Made by a program: the position numbers and the translations under genes. Source: DATJQF01 sp035505995 (GTDB taxonomy: Bacteria; Bacteroidota; Bacteroidia; Bacteroidales; FEN-979). From it: 10,886 nucleotides of DNA. Each line of letters starts with the position of its first letter. Position 1 is the first letter of the stretch. The DNA lies in NCBI GenBank assembly GCA_035505995.1, contig DATJQF010000002.1:1-10886 (forward strand), written 5' to 3'. The notes beneath the pieces were generated by a model. That model did not search any database and was not told where the DNA came from. It saw only the letters and a list, made by a program, of their open reading frames with translations. Shown here piece after piece: positions 1-6,316 of this stretch.

Positions 1-13
1 TCCTGTCAACAGG

Positions 14-268
14 TTATTTCTTATCCGGCTTGGCGTCGGTCTTCTTTACATCCGTACCCTGCTTGGTATCTGACGGCTTCGAGGCCCCGGAATGGGTGCA
101 ACAGCTTTTCCCATCCTTCTTGTCCATGCTGCAGTCCTTGCCGTCTTTTTTCATCGGACATTCAGACTTGTTATCGGTCTTGGTCTTGTCCTGGGTTTGC
201 GGAGTCTGGCCGAAACTCAGTGTCGCGGATAAAAACAGTGCGGAAATCAAAACAACGGTCTTTTTCAT
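14..268 (-). CDS. small secreted Cys/Met/Lys-rich protein, 84 aa
   Basis: I do not recognise a named family. The start at 268 is chosen because it gives a clean signal peptide: MKK, then a hydrophobic stretch at about residues 5-18, with likely cleavage after SFG at residue 20. An upstream in-frame start would put a basic leader in front of this and would lie at or upstream of the predicted transcription start. The mature part of about 64 residues is very hydrophilic and rich in Lys, Asp, Thr and Ser. It holds two near-repeats of the form C-x-M-x(0,1)-KKDGK-x-C (residues 37-46 and 46-56), followed by Cys57 and His59. Clustered Cys, Met and His in a small exported protein suggest soft-metal binding (copper or similar), but this is inference. 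A consensus promoter lies just upstream. The next gene, dtd, is on the same strand but probably transcribed separately. Confidence 0.75.
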   Translation of the reverse strand: MKKTVVLISALFLSATLSFGQTPQTQDKTKTDNKSECPMKKDGKDCSMDKKDGKSCCTHSGASKPSDTKQGTDVKKTDAKPDKK

Positions 269-309
269 ATAGCGTTCATTTTTTTTAGATAATTGAATTA
301 TCAAGGCAG

Positions 310-340
310 CAAAGGTACGGCGAACCGTCGGCCCCGGCAA
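310..340 (-). promoter_or_regulatory. Bacteroidota-type promoter of the 84-aa secreted protein
   Basis: On the minus strand, TTG (338-340) is followed after 20 nt by TACCTTTG (310-317). This is a full match to the TAnnTTTG -7 box with a -33 TTG at normal spacing for this phylum. The predicted transcription start is near 304-306, giving a leader of about 36 nt before the ATG at 268. This is the best promoter match in the window. Confidence 0.65.
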
Positions 341-349
341 GCCGAAAGG

Positions 350-365
350 GTTAAAAAGTGTTAAA
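350..365. repeat. paired GTTAAA hexamers, 10-bp period, upstream of a promoter
   Basis: GTTAAA occurs at 350-355 and again at 360-365, an exact direct repeat one helical turn apart. It ends about 10 bp upstream of the -33 TTG at 338-340, the usual place for an activator site. A regulator binding as a tandem dimer is a plausible reader; none is identifiable here. Confidence 0.35.
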
Positions 366-415
366 CAATCATGAACCTATATACCTTTTTGTATTCGTAA
401 TTCCCGCGGGACGGG

Positions 416-868
416 TCATTCTTTATTTTTCGAATCCATCAGGATCGTGACCGGGCCGTCATTGGTAAGGGTCACCTGCATCATGGCCCCGAAAACCCCG
501 TGGCGTACCTTTCGGCCGGAATCCGCTTCCAGCCGGGCGATAAAATTTTCATAAAGAGGAATGGCCTGATCGGGACGTGCGGCACGGATATAGGAAGGAC
601 GGTTCCCTTTTTTCGTGGATGCATGCAGGGTGAACTGGCTGACCACGAGCACCTCCCCGCTTACCTCCCGGATGGATAGGTTCATCACGCCCCCGGCGTC
701 TGCGAAGATCCGGAGCCTGGCTATTTTCCCGGTGAGCCAGCCCGCATCCTCCTCCGTATCCCCTTCTTCAATCCCCAGCAGAATCAGCAGGCCTTTGCCG
801 ATAGAAGCAGTGACCGCTCCGTCAATCGTTACGGACGCTTCCGATACTCTTTGAATGACAACCCGCAT
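416..868 (-). CDS. dtd: D-aminoacyl-tRNA deacylase (DTD)
   Basis: A cytoplasmic homodimeric enzyme that hydrolyses D-amino acids (and glycine mischarged on tRNA-Ala) from tRNA, protecting translation from the wrong stereoisomer. The 150-aa length is normal for the family. The start MRVVIQRV is the standard DTD beginning. Both signature motifs are present: SQFTL at residues 77-81, containing the conserved Thr80, and NDGPVT at 136-141, which carries the Gly-cisPro chirality gate (Gly138-Pro139). The KKGNRPSY segment at 86-93 is also typical. No frameshift or missing key residue is seen. The gene diverges from pdxJ across a 153-bp region with a heptamer array. A -7 box at 939-946 would give a leader of about 65 nt containing that array. 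A family-typical housekeeping gene with a confident assignment. Confidence 0.96.
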   Translation of the reverse strand: MRVVIQRVSEASVTIDGAVTASIGKGLLILLGIEEGDTEEDAGWLTGKIARLRIFADAGGVMNLSIREVSGEVLVVSQFTLHASTKKGNRPSYIRAARPDQAIPLYENFIARLEADSGRKVRHGVFGAMMQVTLTNDGPVTILMDSKNKE

Positions 869-873
869 TGTTC

Positions 874-918
874 AATTACGGATTACGGATTACGGATTAC
901 GGATTACGAATTACGAAT
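874..918. repeat. tandem heptamer array (RATTACG), six units
   Basis: Six consecutive 7-bp units: AATTACG (874-880), four copies of GATTACG (881-908) and AATTACG (909-915), with a partial unit AAT at 916-918. The array starts 6 bp from the dtd start codon and lies inside the predicted dtd leader. The 11-bp end (908-918) recurs inverted at 393-403, beyond the other end of dtd. It has no spacers and is not CRISPR. Its role is unknown. Confidence 0.9.
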
Positions 919-938
919 GAAGATTGCACCTCTTAGGG

Positions 939-968
939 CAAAGGTACTCCAATTTATTCCCCGGGCAG
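939..968 (-). promoter_or_regulatory. probable dtd promoter
   Basis: Minus-strand TACCTTTG at 939-946 fully matches the TAnnTTTG -7 box. The -33 region is weak: CTG at 966-968 with a 19-nt spacer. Transcription would start near 934 and run through the heptamer array before reaching the dtd ATG at 868. Confidence 0.45.
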
Positions 969-976
969 GGAATGGC

Positions 977-1006
977 TTCCCGGAAACATCTTTTATCGTA
1001 GTTTTG
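977..1006 (+). promoter_or_regulatory. probable promoter of the pdxJ operon
   Basis: Plus-strand TAGTTTTG at 999-1006 matches TAnnTTTG. The best -33 candidate is TTC at 977-979 (19-nt spacer), which is weak. The predicted start near 1011 leaves only about 11 nt before the pdxJ ATG at 1022, an almost leaderless message. It is arranged back to back with the dtd promoter. Confidence 0.45.
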
Positions 1007-1021
1007 CATAAAACAGGCCGG

Positions 1022-1759
1022 ATGACCAAGCTCAGTGTGAACATCAACAAGATCGCGACCCTCCGGAACGCCAGGGGAGGGAACCTGCCCGACGTCGTGA
1101 AAGCAGCCGTCGATTGCCAGCGCTTCGGCGCACAGGGGATCACGGTCCATCCGCGGCCGGATGAACGGCATATCCGGTACCGGGACGTTTATGATCTGAA
1201 GCCGGTGATCACCACCGAGTTCAATATCGAAGGATACCCGTCGGAGAAATTCATCGAGCTGGTGCTGGACGTAAAACCCGACCAGGTAACGCTGGTCCCG
1301 GATCCTCCCGGCGTACTCACTTCCAATGCCGGTTGGGACACCATCCGGAATGAAAAATTCCTGACGGAAGTCATCAGGGTATTCAGGAGCCAGGGGATCC
1401 GGACGTCGATCTTCATAGAAACCGATGAGAAAATGATCCGCCAGGCCGTAAAGACAGGGACGGACCGGATCGAGCTTTATACGGAATCGTACGCAAAGGG
1501 ATTTCCGGCGGATCAGCAAGCCGCGATTCTTCCCTTCGTGGCTGCTGCCGGGACGGCGCGGGCTGCCGGACTGGGGATCAATGCGGGGCATGATCTGGAC
1601 CTGGACAATCTCCGGTACTTTCACCAGCATATCCCCGGTCTGCTCGAAGTGTCGATCGGTCATGCGCTCATCAGCGATGCCCTGTATTTCGGTCTGGAGA
1701 ATACCGTTCAGCTTTACCTCAGGCAGCTGGCCGGGGAACCCGGATCGGCATCTCTTTAA
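1022..1759 (+). CDS. pdxJ: pyridoxine 5'-phosphate synthase PdxJ
   Basis: Catalyses the last ring-closing step of the DXP-dependent vitamin B6 route: 3-amino-2-oxopropyl phosphate plus 1-deoxyxylulose 5-phosphate gives pyridoxine 5'-phosphate. It is a cytoplasmic TIM barrel, usually octameric. The 245 aa compare with 243 in E. coli. Visible landmarks are the N-terminal phosphate-site motif NINKIATLRNARG (7-19), TVHPRPDERHI with His43, Arg45 and His50, EFNIEG with Glu70, NAGHDL with His190, and EVSIGHALI at 209-217. NINK replaces the NIDH of E. coli PdxJ, as in other Bacteroidota homologues I recall. The start MTKLSVNINK is chosen because the family begins there; upstream in-frame codons run back through the heptamer array and are not coding. 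It is first in a plus-strand run, 16 nt before the dipeptidase gene. The downstream genes have no evident link to vitamin B6. Confidence 0.96.
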   Translation: MTKLSVNINKIATLRNARGGNLPDVVKAAVDCQRFGAQGITVHPRPDERHIRYRDVYDLKPVITTEFNIEGYPSEKFIELVLDVKPDQVTLVPDPPGVLTSNAGWDTIRNEKFLTEVIRVFRSQGIRTSIFIETDEKMIRQAVKTGTDRIELYTESYAKGFPADQQAAILPFVAAAGTARAAGLGINAGHDLDLDNLRYFHQHIPGLLEVSIGHALISDALYFGLENTVQLYLRQLAGEPGSASL

Positions 1760-1775
1760 AATAACCGGTCTGACC

Positions 1776-2894
1776 ATGAACCCCAGAAGATCAGTTATCC
1801 TTGCAATTTTCATGGGTATCGCCCTGGGCGTTAACGGGGCCGAAGGTCCCGATAAGGTTGAAAAGAGGGTGGAGAAGATCCACCGGCGATACCTGATCGT
1901 GGATTCCCACACGGATACGCCGATGAACCTGGTGAAACCGGGATTCGACATCGCCGTGTTGCACGACTCAGCCGGAAACGCCGCGCTCGATTTTCCGAAG
2001 ATGAAGAAAGGAGGGGTGGATGCCGCCTTTTTCGCGGTGTTCGTCTCCCAGGGAAGCCGGGATGAGGCCGGATATGACCAGGCGCTGAAAAGAGCCATGC
2101 TTCTCTTTGATACGATCCATGCCGTGATCCGGGAGAACAGCCGGATCGCCGGATTGGCACTTACACCGGCCGATGCATACCGGCTGAAACGGCAGGGGAA
2201 GAGGGCCATCTTCATCGGGATGGAGAATGGTTACCCGGTGGGGAAGGACCTGGACCTGGTCCAAACGTACTTTAATCTCGGCGCCAGGTATATCACGCTC
2301 TGCCACCTGAAGAACAACGATATCTGCGATTCCTCCACCGATACGACCGGTTTCGGGGGGCTGAGCGATTTCGGGAAGAACGTGGTGCTGTACATGAATA
2401 AGCTCGGCATGATGGTGGATGTCTCCCACATCTCCGACCGGTCTTTTTATGATGTCCTCTCGGTCACAAAGGCGCCGGTGATCGCCTCCCATTCCTGTGC
2501 ACGGGCTCTGTGCAACCATCCCCGGAACCTGGATGACGACATGCTTCGCGCGCTGGCGAAAAACGGCGGGGTGATCCAGGTTTGCCTGCTGGGGGTTTAC
2601 GTGAAAAACCCGGATGGGCAGCCGGTGACGGTCCGGGATGTTGCGGATCAGATCGACCATATCGTAAAAGTGGCCGGGATCAATCATGTCGGGATCGGGA
2701 GCGATCTGGACGGAGGGGGAGGAGTGAAGGGTTGTTCCGATGTCGGCGAGATGAAAAATATCACGCGGGAGCTGATCTCCCGGGGATACTCGGATCGCGA
2801 TATCGGGAAGATCTGGGGAGGGAACCTGATGCGGGTCATGCACAAGGTAAGCGCGGTTTCCGGGAAAATCAACAAGTCGTGCGGATGCAACTGA
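1776..2894 (+). CDS. secreted dipeptidase, peptidase family M19 (membrane/renal dipeptidase type)
   Basis: A binuclear zinc hydrolase of the amidohydrolase fold that in characterised members cleaves dipeptides, often ones with a D-residue at the second position. 372 aa. Residues 1-22 look like a signal peptide (basic NPRR, hydrophobic core 7-19, VNGA before Glu23), with no lipobox Cys, so it is probably periplasmic. All expected metal ligands can be placed: His45 and Asp47 in DSHTD, the bridging Glu150 in GMENG, His218 in DVSHIS and His239 in ASHSCA, plus the catalytic-region Asp310 in GIGSDLDG. The C-terminus ends in a short Cys-containing tail (KSCGCN) of unclear meaning. The start at 1776 follows pdxJ by 16 nt, and the 3' end overlaps the next gene by 10 nt, so the three genes are probably co-transcribed. 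Peptide scavenging or wall-peptide turnover is the likely job; the exact substrate is not visible. Confidence 0.92.
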   Translation: MNPRRSVILAIFMGIALGVNGAEGPDKVEKRVEKIHRRYLIVDSHTDTPMNLVKPGFDIAVLHDSAGNAALDFPKMKKGGVDAAFFAVFVSQGSRDEAGYDQALKRAMLLFDTIHAVIRENSRIAGLALTPADAYRLKRQGKRAIFIGMENGYPVGKDLDLVQTYFNLGARYITLCHLKNNDICDSSTDTTGFGGLSDFGKNVVLYMNKLGMMVDVSHISDRSFYDVLSVTKAPVIASHSCARALCNHPRNLDDDMLRALAKNGGVIQVCLLGVYVKNPDGQPVTVRDVADQIDHIVKVAGINHVGIGSDLDGGGGVKGCSDVGEMKNITRELISRGYSDRDIGKIWGGNLMRVMHKVSAVSGKINKSCGCN

Positions 2895-3850
2895 AAAAAG
2901 GCCCAGAAGCGCGGGCGCCGGATTTTAAGGAAGCGCTGGGATCGAACCGGCTGCAGGAAGTGCGGCGCATTCCCAAAAGCGATCTGCATAACCATAGCAT
3001 GCTCGGCTCAAAAAGGTCCACGCTGGAGAAAATGCTGGGGATCAGGTTCAGCCGGTTTGCCCCGAAGGAAGGTTCCATCCGGGAACTGAACGGTTGGCTT
3101 GCGGCTAACTACCGGCCCCTGTTCGACCGGCCGGAAGCCTTTGAAAAAGCGGTAGAGGGAACCTTCCTGCAGGCCAGGTCAGATGGGGTCGTCCTCCTGG
3201 AGATGAGCATGGATCTCATGTTCGGGAAAATGTTCCGGGTCCCCGTGGAGAAGATCATCGCTGTCTTTCAAAGGCTGCACGGGGAAATTGCACCCGGGAT
3301 CGAGTTCCGCCCGGAAATCGGCATGGCCAGGACCCTGCCTGTCCGGACCATACTGGCGGGCCTTGAGCCATACCTCGATTCCGGCTTCTTTCGTTCCGTA
3401 GACCTTTATGATGATGAGTCGGCGCAACCCATTGAGAATTTCAGGGAGCTGTACCGGTTCTTCAAAAGATCGGGGTTAAAGCTGAAAGCTCATGCCGGGG
3501 AATTCGGCACGGCCGAGTCGGTGCGGGAAGCGGTGGAGGTGCTGGATCTCGATGCGGTTCAGCACGGGATCGCGGCTGCCGGGTCTCCCGGGGTGATGAA
3601 ATGGCTGGCGGAGCGCGGGGTCCGGCTGAACATCTGTCCGGCCAGCAACATCCGGCTGAAACGGACCGCCTCCTACAAGACCCATCCTATCCGGGTACTG
3701 TACGATCATGGAGTGAAAGTCACGGTGAACAGCGACGACGTATTGCTTTTCGGCGCGGGCGTTTCAGAGCAGTTCCTGGGGCTTTACCGTTCGGGAGCTT
3801 TCAGTGCGGAAGAGCTGGAGGAGATCCGGATGACCGGTTTGACCTCCTGA
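2885..3850 (+). CDS. adenosine deaminase-family metal-dependent hydrolase, substrate uncertain
   Basis: 321 aa, cytoplasmic (no signal peptide). The catalytic layout of the adenosine/AMP deaminase family is complete: HxH at His35/His37, HAGE at 203-206 with metal ligand His203 and proton-donor Glu206, His227 in QHG, the CPASN strand at 251-255, and Asp284/Asp285 in NSDD. Spacings from His203 to His227 (24) and to Asp284 (81) equal those of mouse ADA. The substrate-recognition positions differ, however. ADA's LDG after HxH (Asp19 contacts the ribose 5'-OH) is SML here, and the LAGDE loop whose Gly184 contacts purine N3 is LYDDE at 174-178. The part between HxH and HAGE is also about 30 residues shorter. 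It is probably a deaminase or related hydrolase, not necessarily of adenosine. The start at 2885 is the only ATG between the preceding reading frame and the HxH motif. It overlaps the dipeptidase by 10 nt and ends 2 nt from the convergent GNAT gene. Confidence 0.82.
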   Translation: MQLKKGPEARAPDFKEALGSNRLQEVRRIPKSDLHNHSMLGSKRSTLEKMLGIRFSRFAPKEGSIRELNGWLAANYRPLFDRPEAFEKAVEGTFLQARSDGVVLLEMSMDLMFGKMFRVPVEKIIAVFQRLHGEIAPGIEFRPEIGMARTLPVRTILAGLEPYLDSGFFRSVDLYDDESAQPIENFRELYRFFKRSGLKLKAHAGEFGTAESVREAVEVLDLDAVQHGIAAAGSPGVMKWLAERGVRLNICPASNIRLKRTASYKTHPIRVLYDHGVKVTVNSDDVLLFGAGVSEQFLGLYRSGAFSAEELEEIRMTGLTS

Positions 3851-3852
3851 TC

Positions 3853-4341
3853 TTACAGGCGTTTGACGTAGATCACTTTGCTGTCGCCCGGCTTATAGAA
3901 ATCCCGGATCACCCCTTCATTATCGTAGTGGTTCTTTTCGTAAAACAGGCGGGTAGGAAGATATTTATCCATCATCGAGGTTTCGGCAATCACGTACCGG
4001 CCTCCCATTTCCCTGATCGCCCGGTGGGTCTCTTCCAGCAGGAGTTTTCCGATCCCCGTTCCGCGAAAGTCCAGATGCGTGGCAATCCAGAAGAGGTCGA
4101 ATCCTCCTTCCGTGCAGGCGATGGGACCAAAGCAGCTGTAGGAGACGGTCCGGCCTTCATATTCGGCAAAAATAAAATGATAGCCGCTATCCTCCCCCTG
4201 GTCTAAATAATCCTGGACCAGTTCCACGGCGACGGGGATCTCAAAATCATAAAAAAAACCGGTAGAGGCCACAATGTCCCGCACATGCTCCGGATCGTCA
4301 TAGGTGACGTTGGTCCGGAAATGAATTTTTTCCTTTTCCAT
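3853..4341 (-). CDS. GNAT-family N-acetyltransferase, last gene of the aminomutase/ATP-grasp operon
   Basis: 162 aa, a normal single-domain GNAT length. Acetyl-CoA pyrophosphate-binding motif A is clear: strand beta-4 FDLFWIATH at 81-89, then RGTGIGKLLL at 93-102 (the R/Q-x-x-G-x-G/A pattern). Motif B follows as LFYEKNHYDNEG at 132-143, with Tyr134 in the position often used as general acid. The C-terminal strand KVIYVKRL is typical. The acceptor cannot be read from the sequence. The gene lies 24 nt after the second ATP-grasp gene and on the same strand, so it is probably in one operon with two ligases and a lysine 2,3-aminomutase. This makes a free amine of a beta-lysine compound a reasonable guess (inference). 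It is much shorter than the AblB beta-lysine acetyltransferases, which are about 270 aa as I recall them, and I see no direct similarity to them. Confidence 0.85.
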   Translation of the reverse strand: MEKEKIHFRTNVTYDDPEHVRDIVASTGFFYDFEIPVAVELVQDYLDQGEDSGYHFIFAEYEGRTVSYSCFGPIACTEGGFDLFWIATHLDFRGTGIGKLLLEETHRAIREMGGRYVIAETSMMDKYLPTRLFYEKNHYDNEGVIRDFYKPGDSKVIYVKRL

Positions 4342-4365
4342 ACTATCTGTATTCTCTGTGTCCGA

Positions 4366-5340
4366 TTAATTCAAGGCGTCTTCCAGGATCCGGGCGACCA
4401 CCTGGGGGAAAGTCAGTCCCGCCTGCTTGGTGGCGGCCACATACCCGCTTTCCGGGGCGATACAGGGATTCCCGTTGATCTCGAGCACGAAAGGGCGATT
4501 CTCCCGGTCCACTCTGAAATCGACCCGGACATATCCTTTCAGCTCAAAGTCGTGCCAGCATTTTTTGGCCAGCCGCACCAGTTCATCCAGCAGCGGCCGC
4601 TCCTCCTTCCGGAACCGGAAGGTTCTCGGGGTATGATTGTATTCGAACGAGTTCTCCGTCCATTTTGCATTATAGCCGACGATCCTGGGTTTCCCTTCCG
4701 GGTAGTCCTTGAAGAGGATCTCCGCCGGGGGCATCACCTGGGGGCCTTTCTTCCCTCCCAGGATGGAGAGGTTGAATTCCCGGCCCTCGATAAAATGCTC
4801 GACGAAGAAAGTTTTTTTATTGTACGCGCGGAGCTTCTGGATAAACTTCTTGTCGTTCCCCGCGAAGACGCAATGTTCGTCGAGCCCCAGGGAGCCGTCT
4901 TCCCAGATCGGCTTAACGATGTACCGCTCCTTCGGATCCAACTGGTCCAGCTGATCGATCTGGTACCAGTCGGACGTGGGGATCTCCAGCTGGTTCAGCT
5001 GTTTTTTCGTCAGGACTTTGCTGGTGGTGATGAAGAGCGCTTCCAGCGGGACCCCGGTAAAAGGAAGGCCCAGGTGGTTCAAAATGGCCGGTGCAAAATA
5101 CAGCATTCCGCCCGTCCCTTCCACGGTTTCCACCAGGTTGAAGACCACCAGCGGATGGATCTTCCTCAGCGCTTTCATGGCTCCTTCCAGGTCGATGGAG
5201 AATGGCACGCTCACCGGCTCATATCCCAGCACCCGCAAGGATTTGCTGATAAAGCGCATTTGCCGGACGACATCCAGTTCATCTTCCTTCGGATGCTCGG
5301 ACATCTGGTTATAGAGGAGGGCGACCGTTTTATTTCTCAT
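4366..5340 (-). CDS. Ddl-like ATP-grasp ligase (second of two)
   Basis: 324 aa. It would form an amide or peptide bond through an acyl-phosphate, using ATP and Mg2+. The ATP-grasp core is visible: Lys143 in VKP, the acidic hinge Glu181 in VEHFIEGREF (180-189), then RVDFRVD at 272-278 (Asp274) and LEINGNP at 286-292 (Glu287, Asn289), the metal and triphosphate ligands. It is not an ordinary D-Ala-D-Ala ligase. The N-terminal GGxSxEhxVS motif is absent, the HGxxGEDG signature is replaced by FNLVETVEGTGG (67-78), and the usual N-S/T-x-P-G after the Asn is NGNPC. The Lys- and Asp-rich linker at 128-140 (IDQLDQLDPKERY) is local. The gene overlaps the upstream ATP-grasp gene by 11 nt, which favours translational coupling. 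It is clearly diverged from that neighbour, so the two probably act on different substrates. Often auto-annotated as ddl; the true substrates are unknown. Confidence 0.85.
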   Translation of the reverse strand: MRNKTVALLYNQMSEHPKEDELDVVRQMRFISKSLRVLGYEPVSVPFSIDLEGAMKALRKIHPLVVFNLVETVEGTGGMLYFAPAILNHLGLPFTGVPLEALFITTSKVLTKKQLNQLEIPTSDWYQIDQLDQLDPKERYIVKPIWEDGSLGLDEHCVFAGNDKKFIQKLRAYNKKTFFVEHFIEGREFNLSILGGKKGPQVMPPAEILFKDYPEGKPRIVGYNAKWTENSFEYNHTPRTFRFRKEERPLLDELVRLAKKCWHDFELKGYVRVDFRVDRENRPFVLEINGNPCIAPESGYVAATKQAGLTFPQVVARILEDALN

Positions 5341-6313
5341 GGGGGAGGCGCATCTTTGCGGAGTCCATAATCATTTCCATGAGGCGAAGATACGGGATTC
5401 CTTTCAAATGGCAGAGAATGGGAAGATCGGAATGTTCGGGATGCAGTCCGGCCAGCGGATTGACTTCCATGAACTGCGGCTCTCCCCGTGCGTCCAGCCG
5501 CAGGTCTACTCTTCCGGCATCCCGGCAATTCAGGCATCGCCACGCCTTCACCGCAACCTCCTCGCATTTCCGCGCGATCTCTCCTTCGGTCAGCCGGTAG
5601 GTAACGCGGTCTTCGCATTCTTCTTTGTTCACGTAGCCATAGGAATGCGCTTCCGCCGACTCGTTCAGGGCCACTTCCAGCACTCCCAGCGATCGTGTTT
5701 TGGAGCCGGTGCCCACGATGCCCACGGTGAACTCGCGCCCGGGGAGGTAGGTTTCCACGATCAGTCCCAGCGGGTATTGCGGCAGCAGCGACCGGCACAG
5801 CGATTCCAGCTCCTCCGGGCGGTCGACCCTGGAGCGGGCGTCGATCCCTTTGCCGGTTCCTTCCGCGACCGGCTTGACAAATAAAGGATAGGGAAGGACG
5901 ACCTTCCCGATATCTTCCGGATCCTCCACCACCGCAAAATCCGTAGTGGGCACCCCGCAATCGCGGGCCACATGCTTGGTCATTCCTTTATGCAGCGTAA
6001 GCGCCAGGACCATGGAATCGGAAAAGGTATACGGAATATTCCAGGCATCCAGCAGGGCGGGTACCTGGGCTTCCCGTCCCACCCCGTACATTCCTTCGCA
6101 GATGTTGAAGACCATCTCCCAGCGGTCGCCCGAGCTCAGCCGCCTGGCCAGATCGCGCACATGGCCGATCCGGTCGGTCTGGTAACCGAGCGCACGCAAA
6201 GCGTTCTCGATGGCTTCCACGGTGCTTTCGCGGTCGAACTCTGCCGTCTCTTCTTCGGTGAACCCTTCCTTCAGGTAAGCTGAACGGAGGTCATAGGTGA
6301 GGCCGACGCGCAT
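5330..6313 (-). CDS. Ddl-like ATP-grasp ligase (first of two)
   Basis: 327 aa. An ATP-dependent carboxylate-amine ligase by fold. Key residues are Lys147 in FVKPVAEGTGKG (145-156, the mobile ATP loop), Glu187 in VETYLPGREF (186-195), RVDLRLD at 268-274 (Asp270) and MEVNPLAGL at 282-290 (Glu283, Asn285). As in its neighbour, the N-terminal Ddl signature GGxSxE is missing and the HG-x-x-GE motif is replaced by FNICEGMYGVG (69-79). The tail after the metal site, LHPEHSDLP, differs from DdlA/DdlB. This places it among non-canonical Ddl homologues with unknown amino-acid partners. Its start codon is 3 nt after the stop codon of the aminomutase gene, and its end overlaps the next ligase gene. The adjacency suggests it uses the aminomutase product (inference). 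D-alanyl-D-alanine synthesis for peptidoglycan is an unlikely role. Confidence 0.86.
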   Translation of the reverse strand: MRVGLTYDLRSAYLKEGFTEEETAEFDRESTVEAIENALRALGYQTDRIGHVRDLARRLSSGDRWEMVFNICEGMYGVGREAQVPALLDAWNIPYTFSDSMVLALTLHKGMTKHVARDCGVPTTDFAVVEDPEDIGKVVLPYPLFVKPVAEGTGKGIDARSRVDRPEELESLCRSLLPQYPLGLIVETYLPGREFTVGIVGTGSKTRSLGVLEVALNESAEAHSYGYVNKEECEDRVTYRLTEGEIARKCEEVAVKAWRCLNCRDAGRVDLRLDARGEPQFMEVNPLAGLHPEHSDLPILCHLKGIPYLRLMEMIMDSAKMRLPHEK

Positions 6314-6316
6314 ACA

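Noticed and set aside
874..918. Heptamer array as a CRISPR
   Set aside because: The units are 7 bp with no spacers, far below CRISPR repeat length, and no cas genes are present.
841..1021. Extended N-terminus of pdxJ starting at 851
   Set aside because: The extra residues are translated from the heptamer array and promoter region and do not match PdxJ, whose family start is at 1022.
911..2215. Long minus-strand open frame opposite pdxJ and the dipeptidase
   Set aside because: It is antisense to two well-supported genes, shows no recognisable motif and is Pro/Arg-rich, as expected from a shadow frame of GC-rich coding DNA.
2885..3850. ADA-like gene as an antiphage deaminase (RADAR RdrB or CRISPR-associated Cad1 type)
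   Set aside because: It is a stand-alone 321-aa protein with no partner ATPase, CARF domain or other defence gene nearby. It sits with pdxJ and a dipeptidase.
3841..3855. Possible C-terminal truncation of the ADA-like protein by a frameshift near the GNAT gene
   Set aside because: The protein ends shortly after the expected last helix. No continuation with ADA-like sequence is seen in the other frames before the convergent gene, so a naturally short end is simpler.
4285..5370. Long plus-strand open frame opposite the second ATP-grasp gene
   Set aside because: It lies opposite a gene with full ATP-grasp motifs, and its composition (many His, Gln, Phe) is typical of an antisense shadow.
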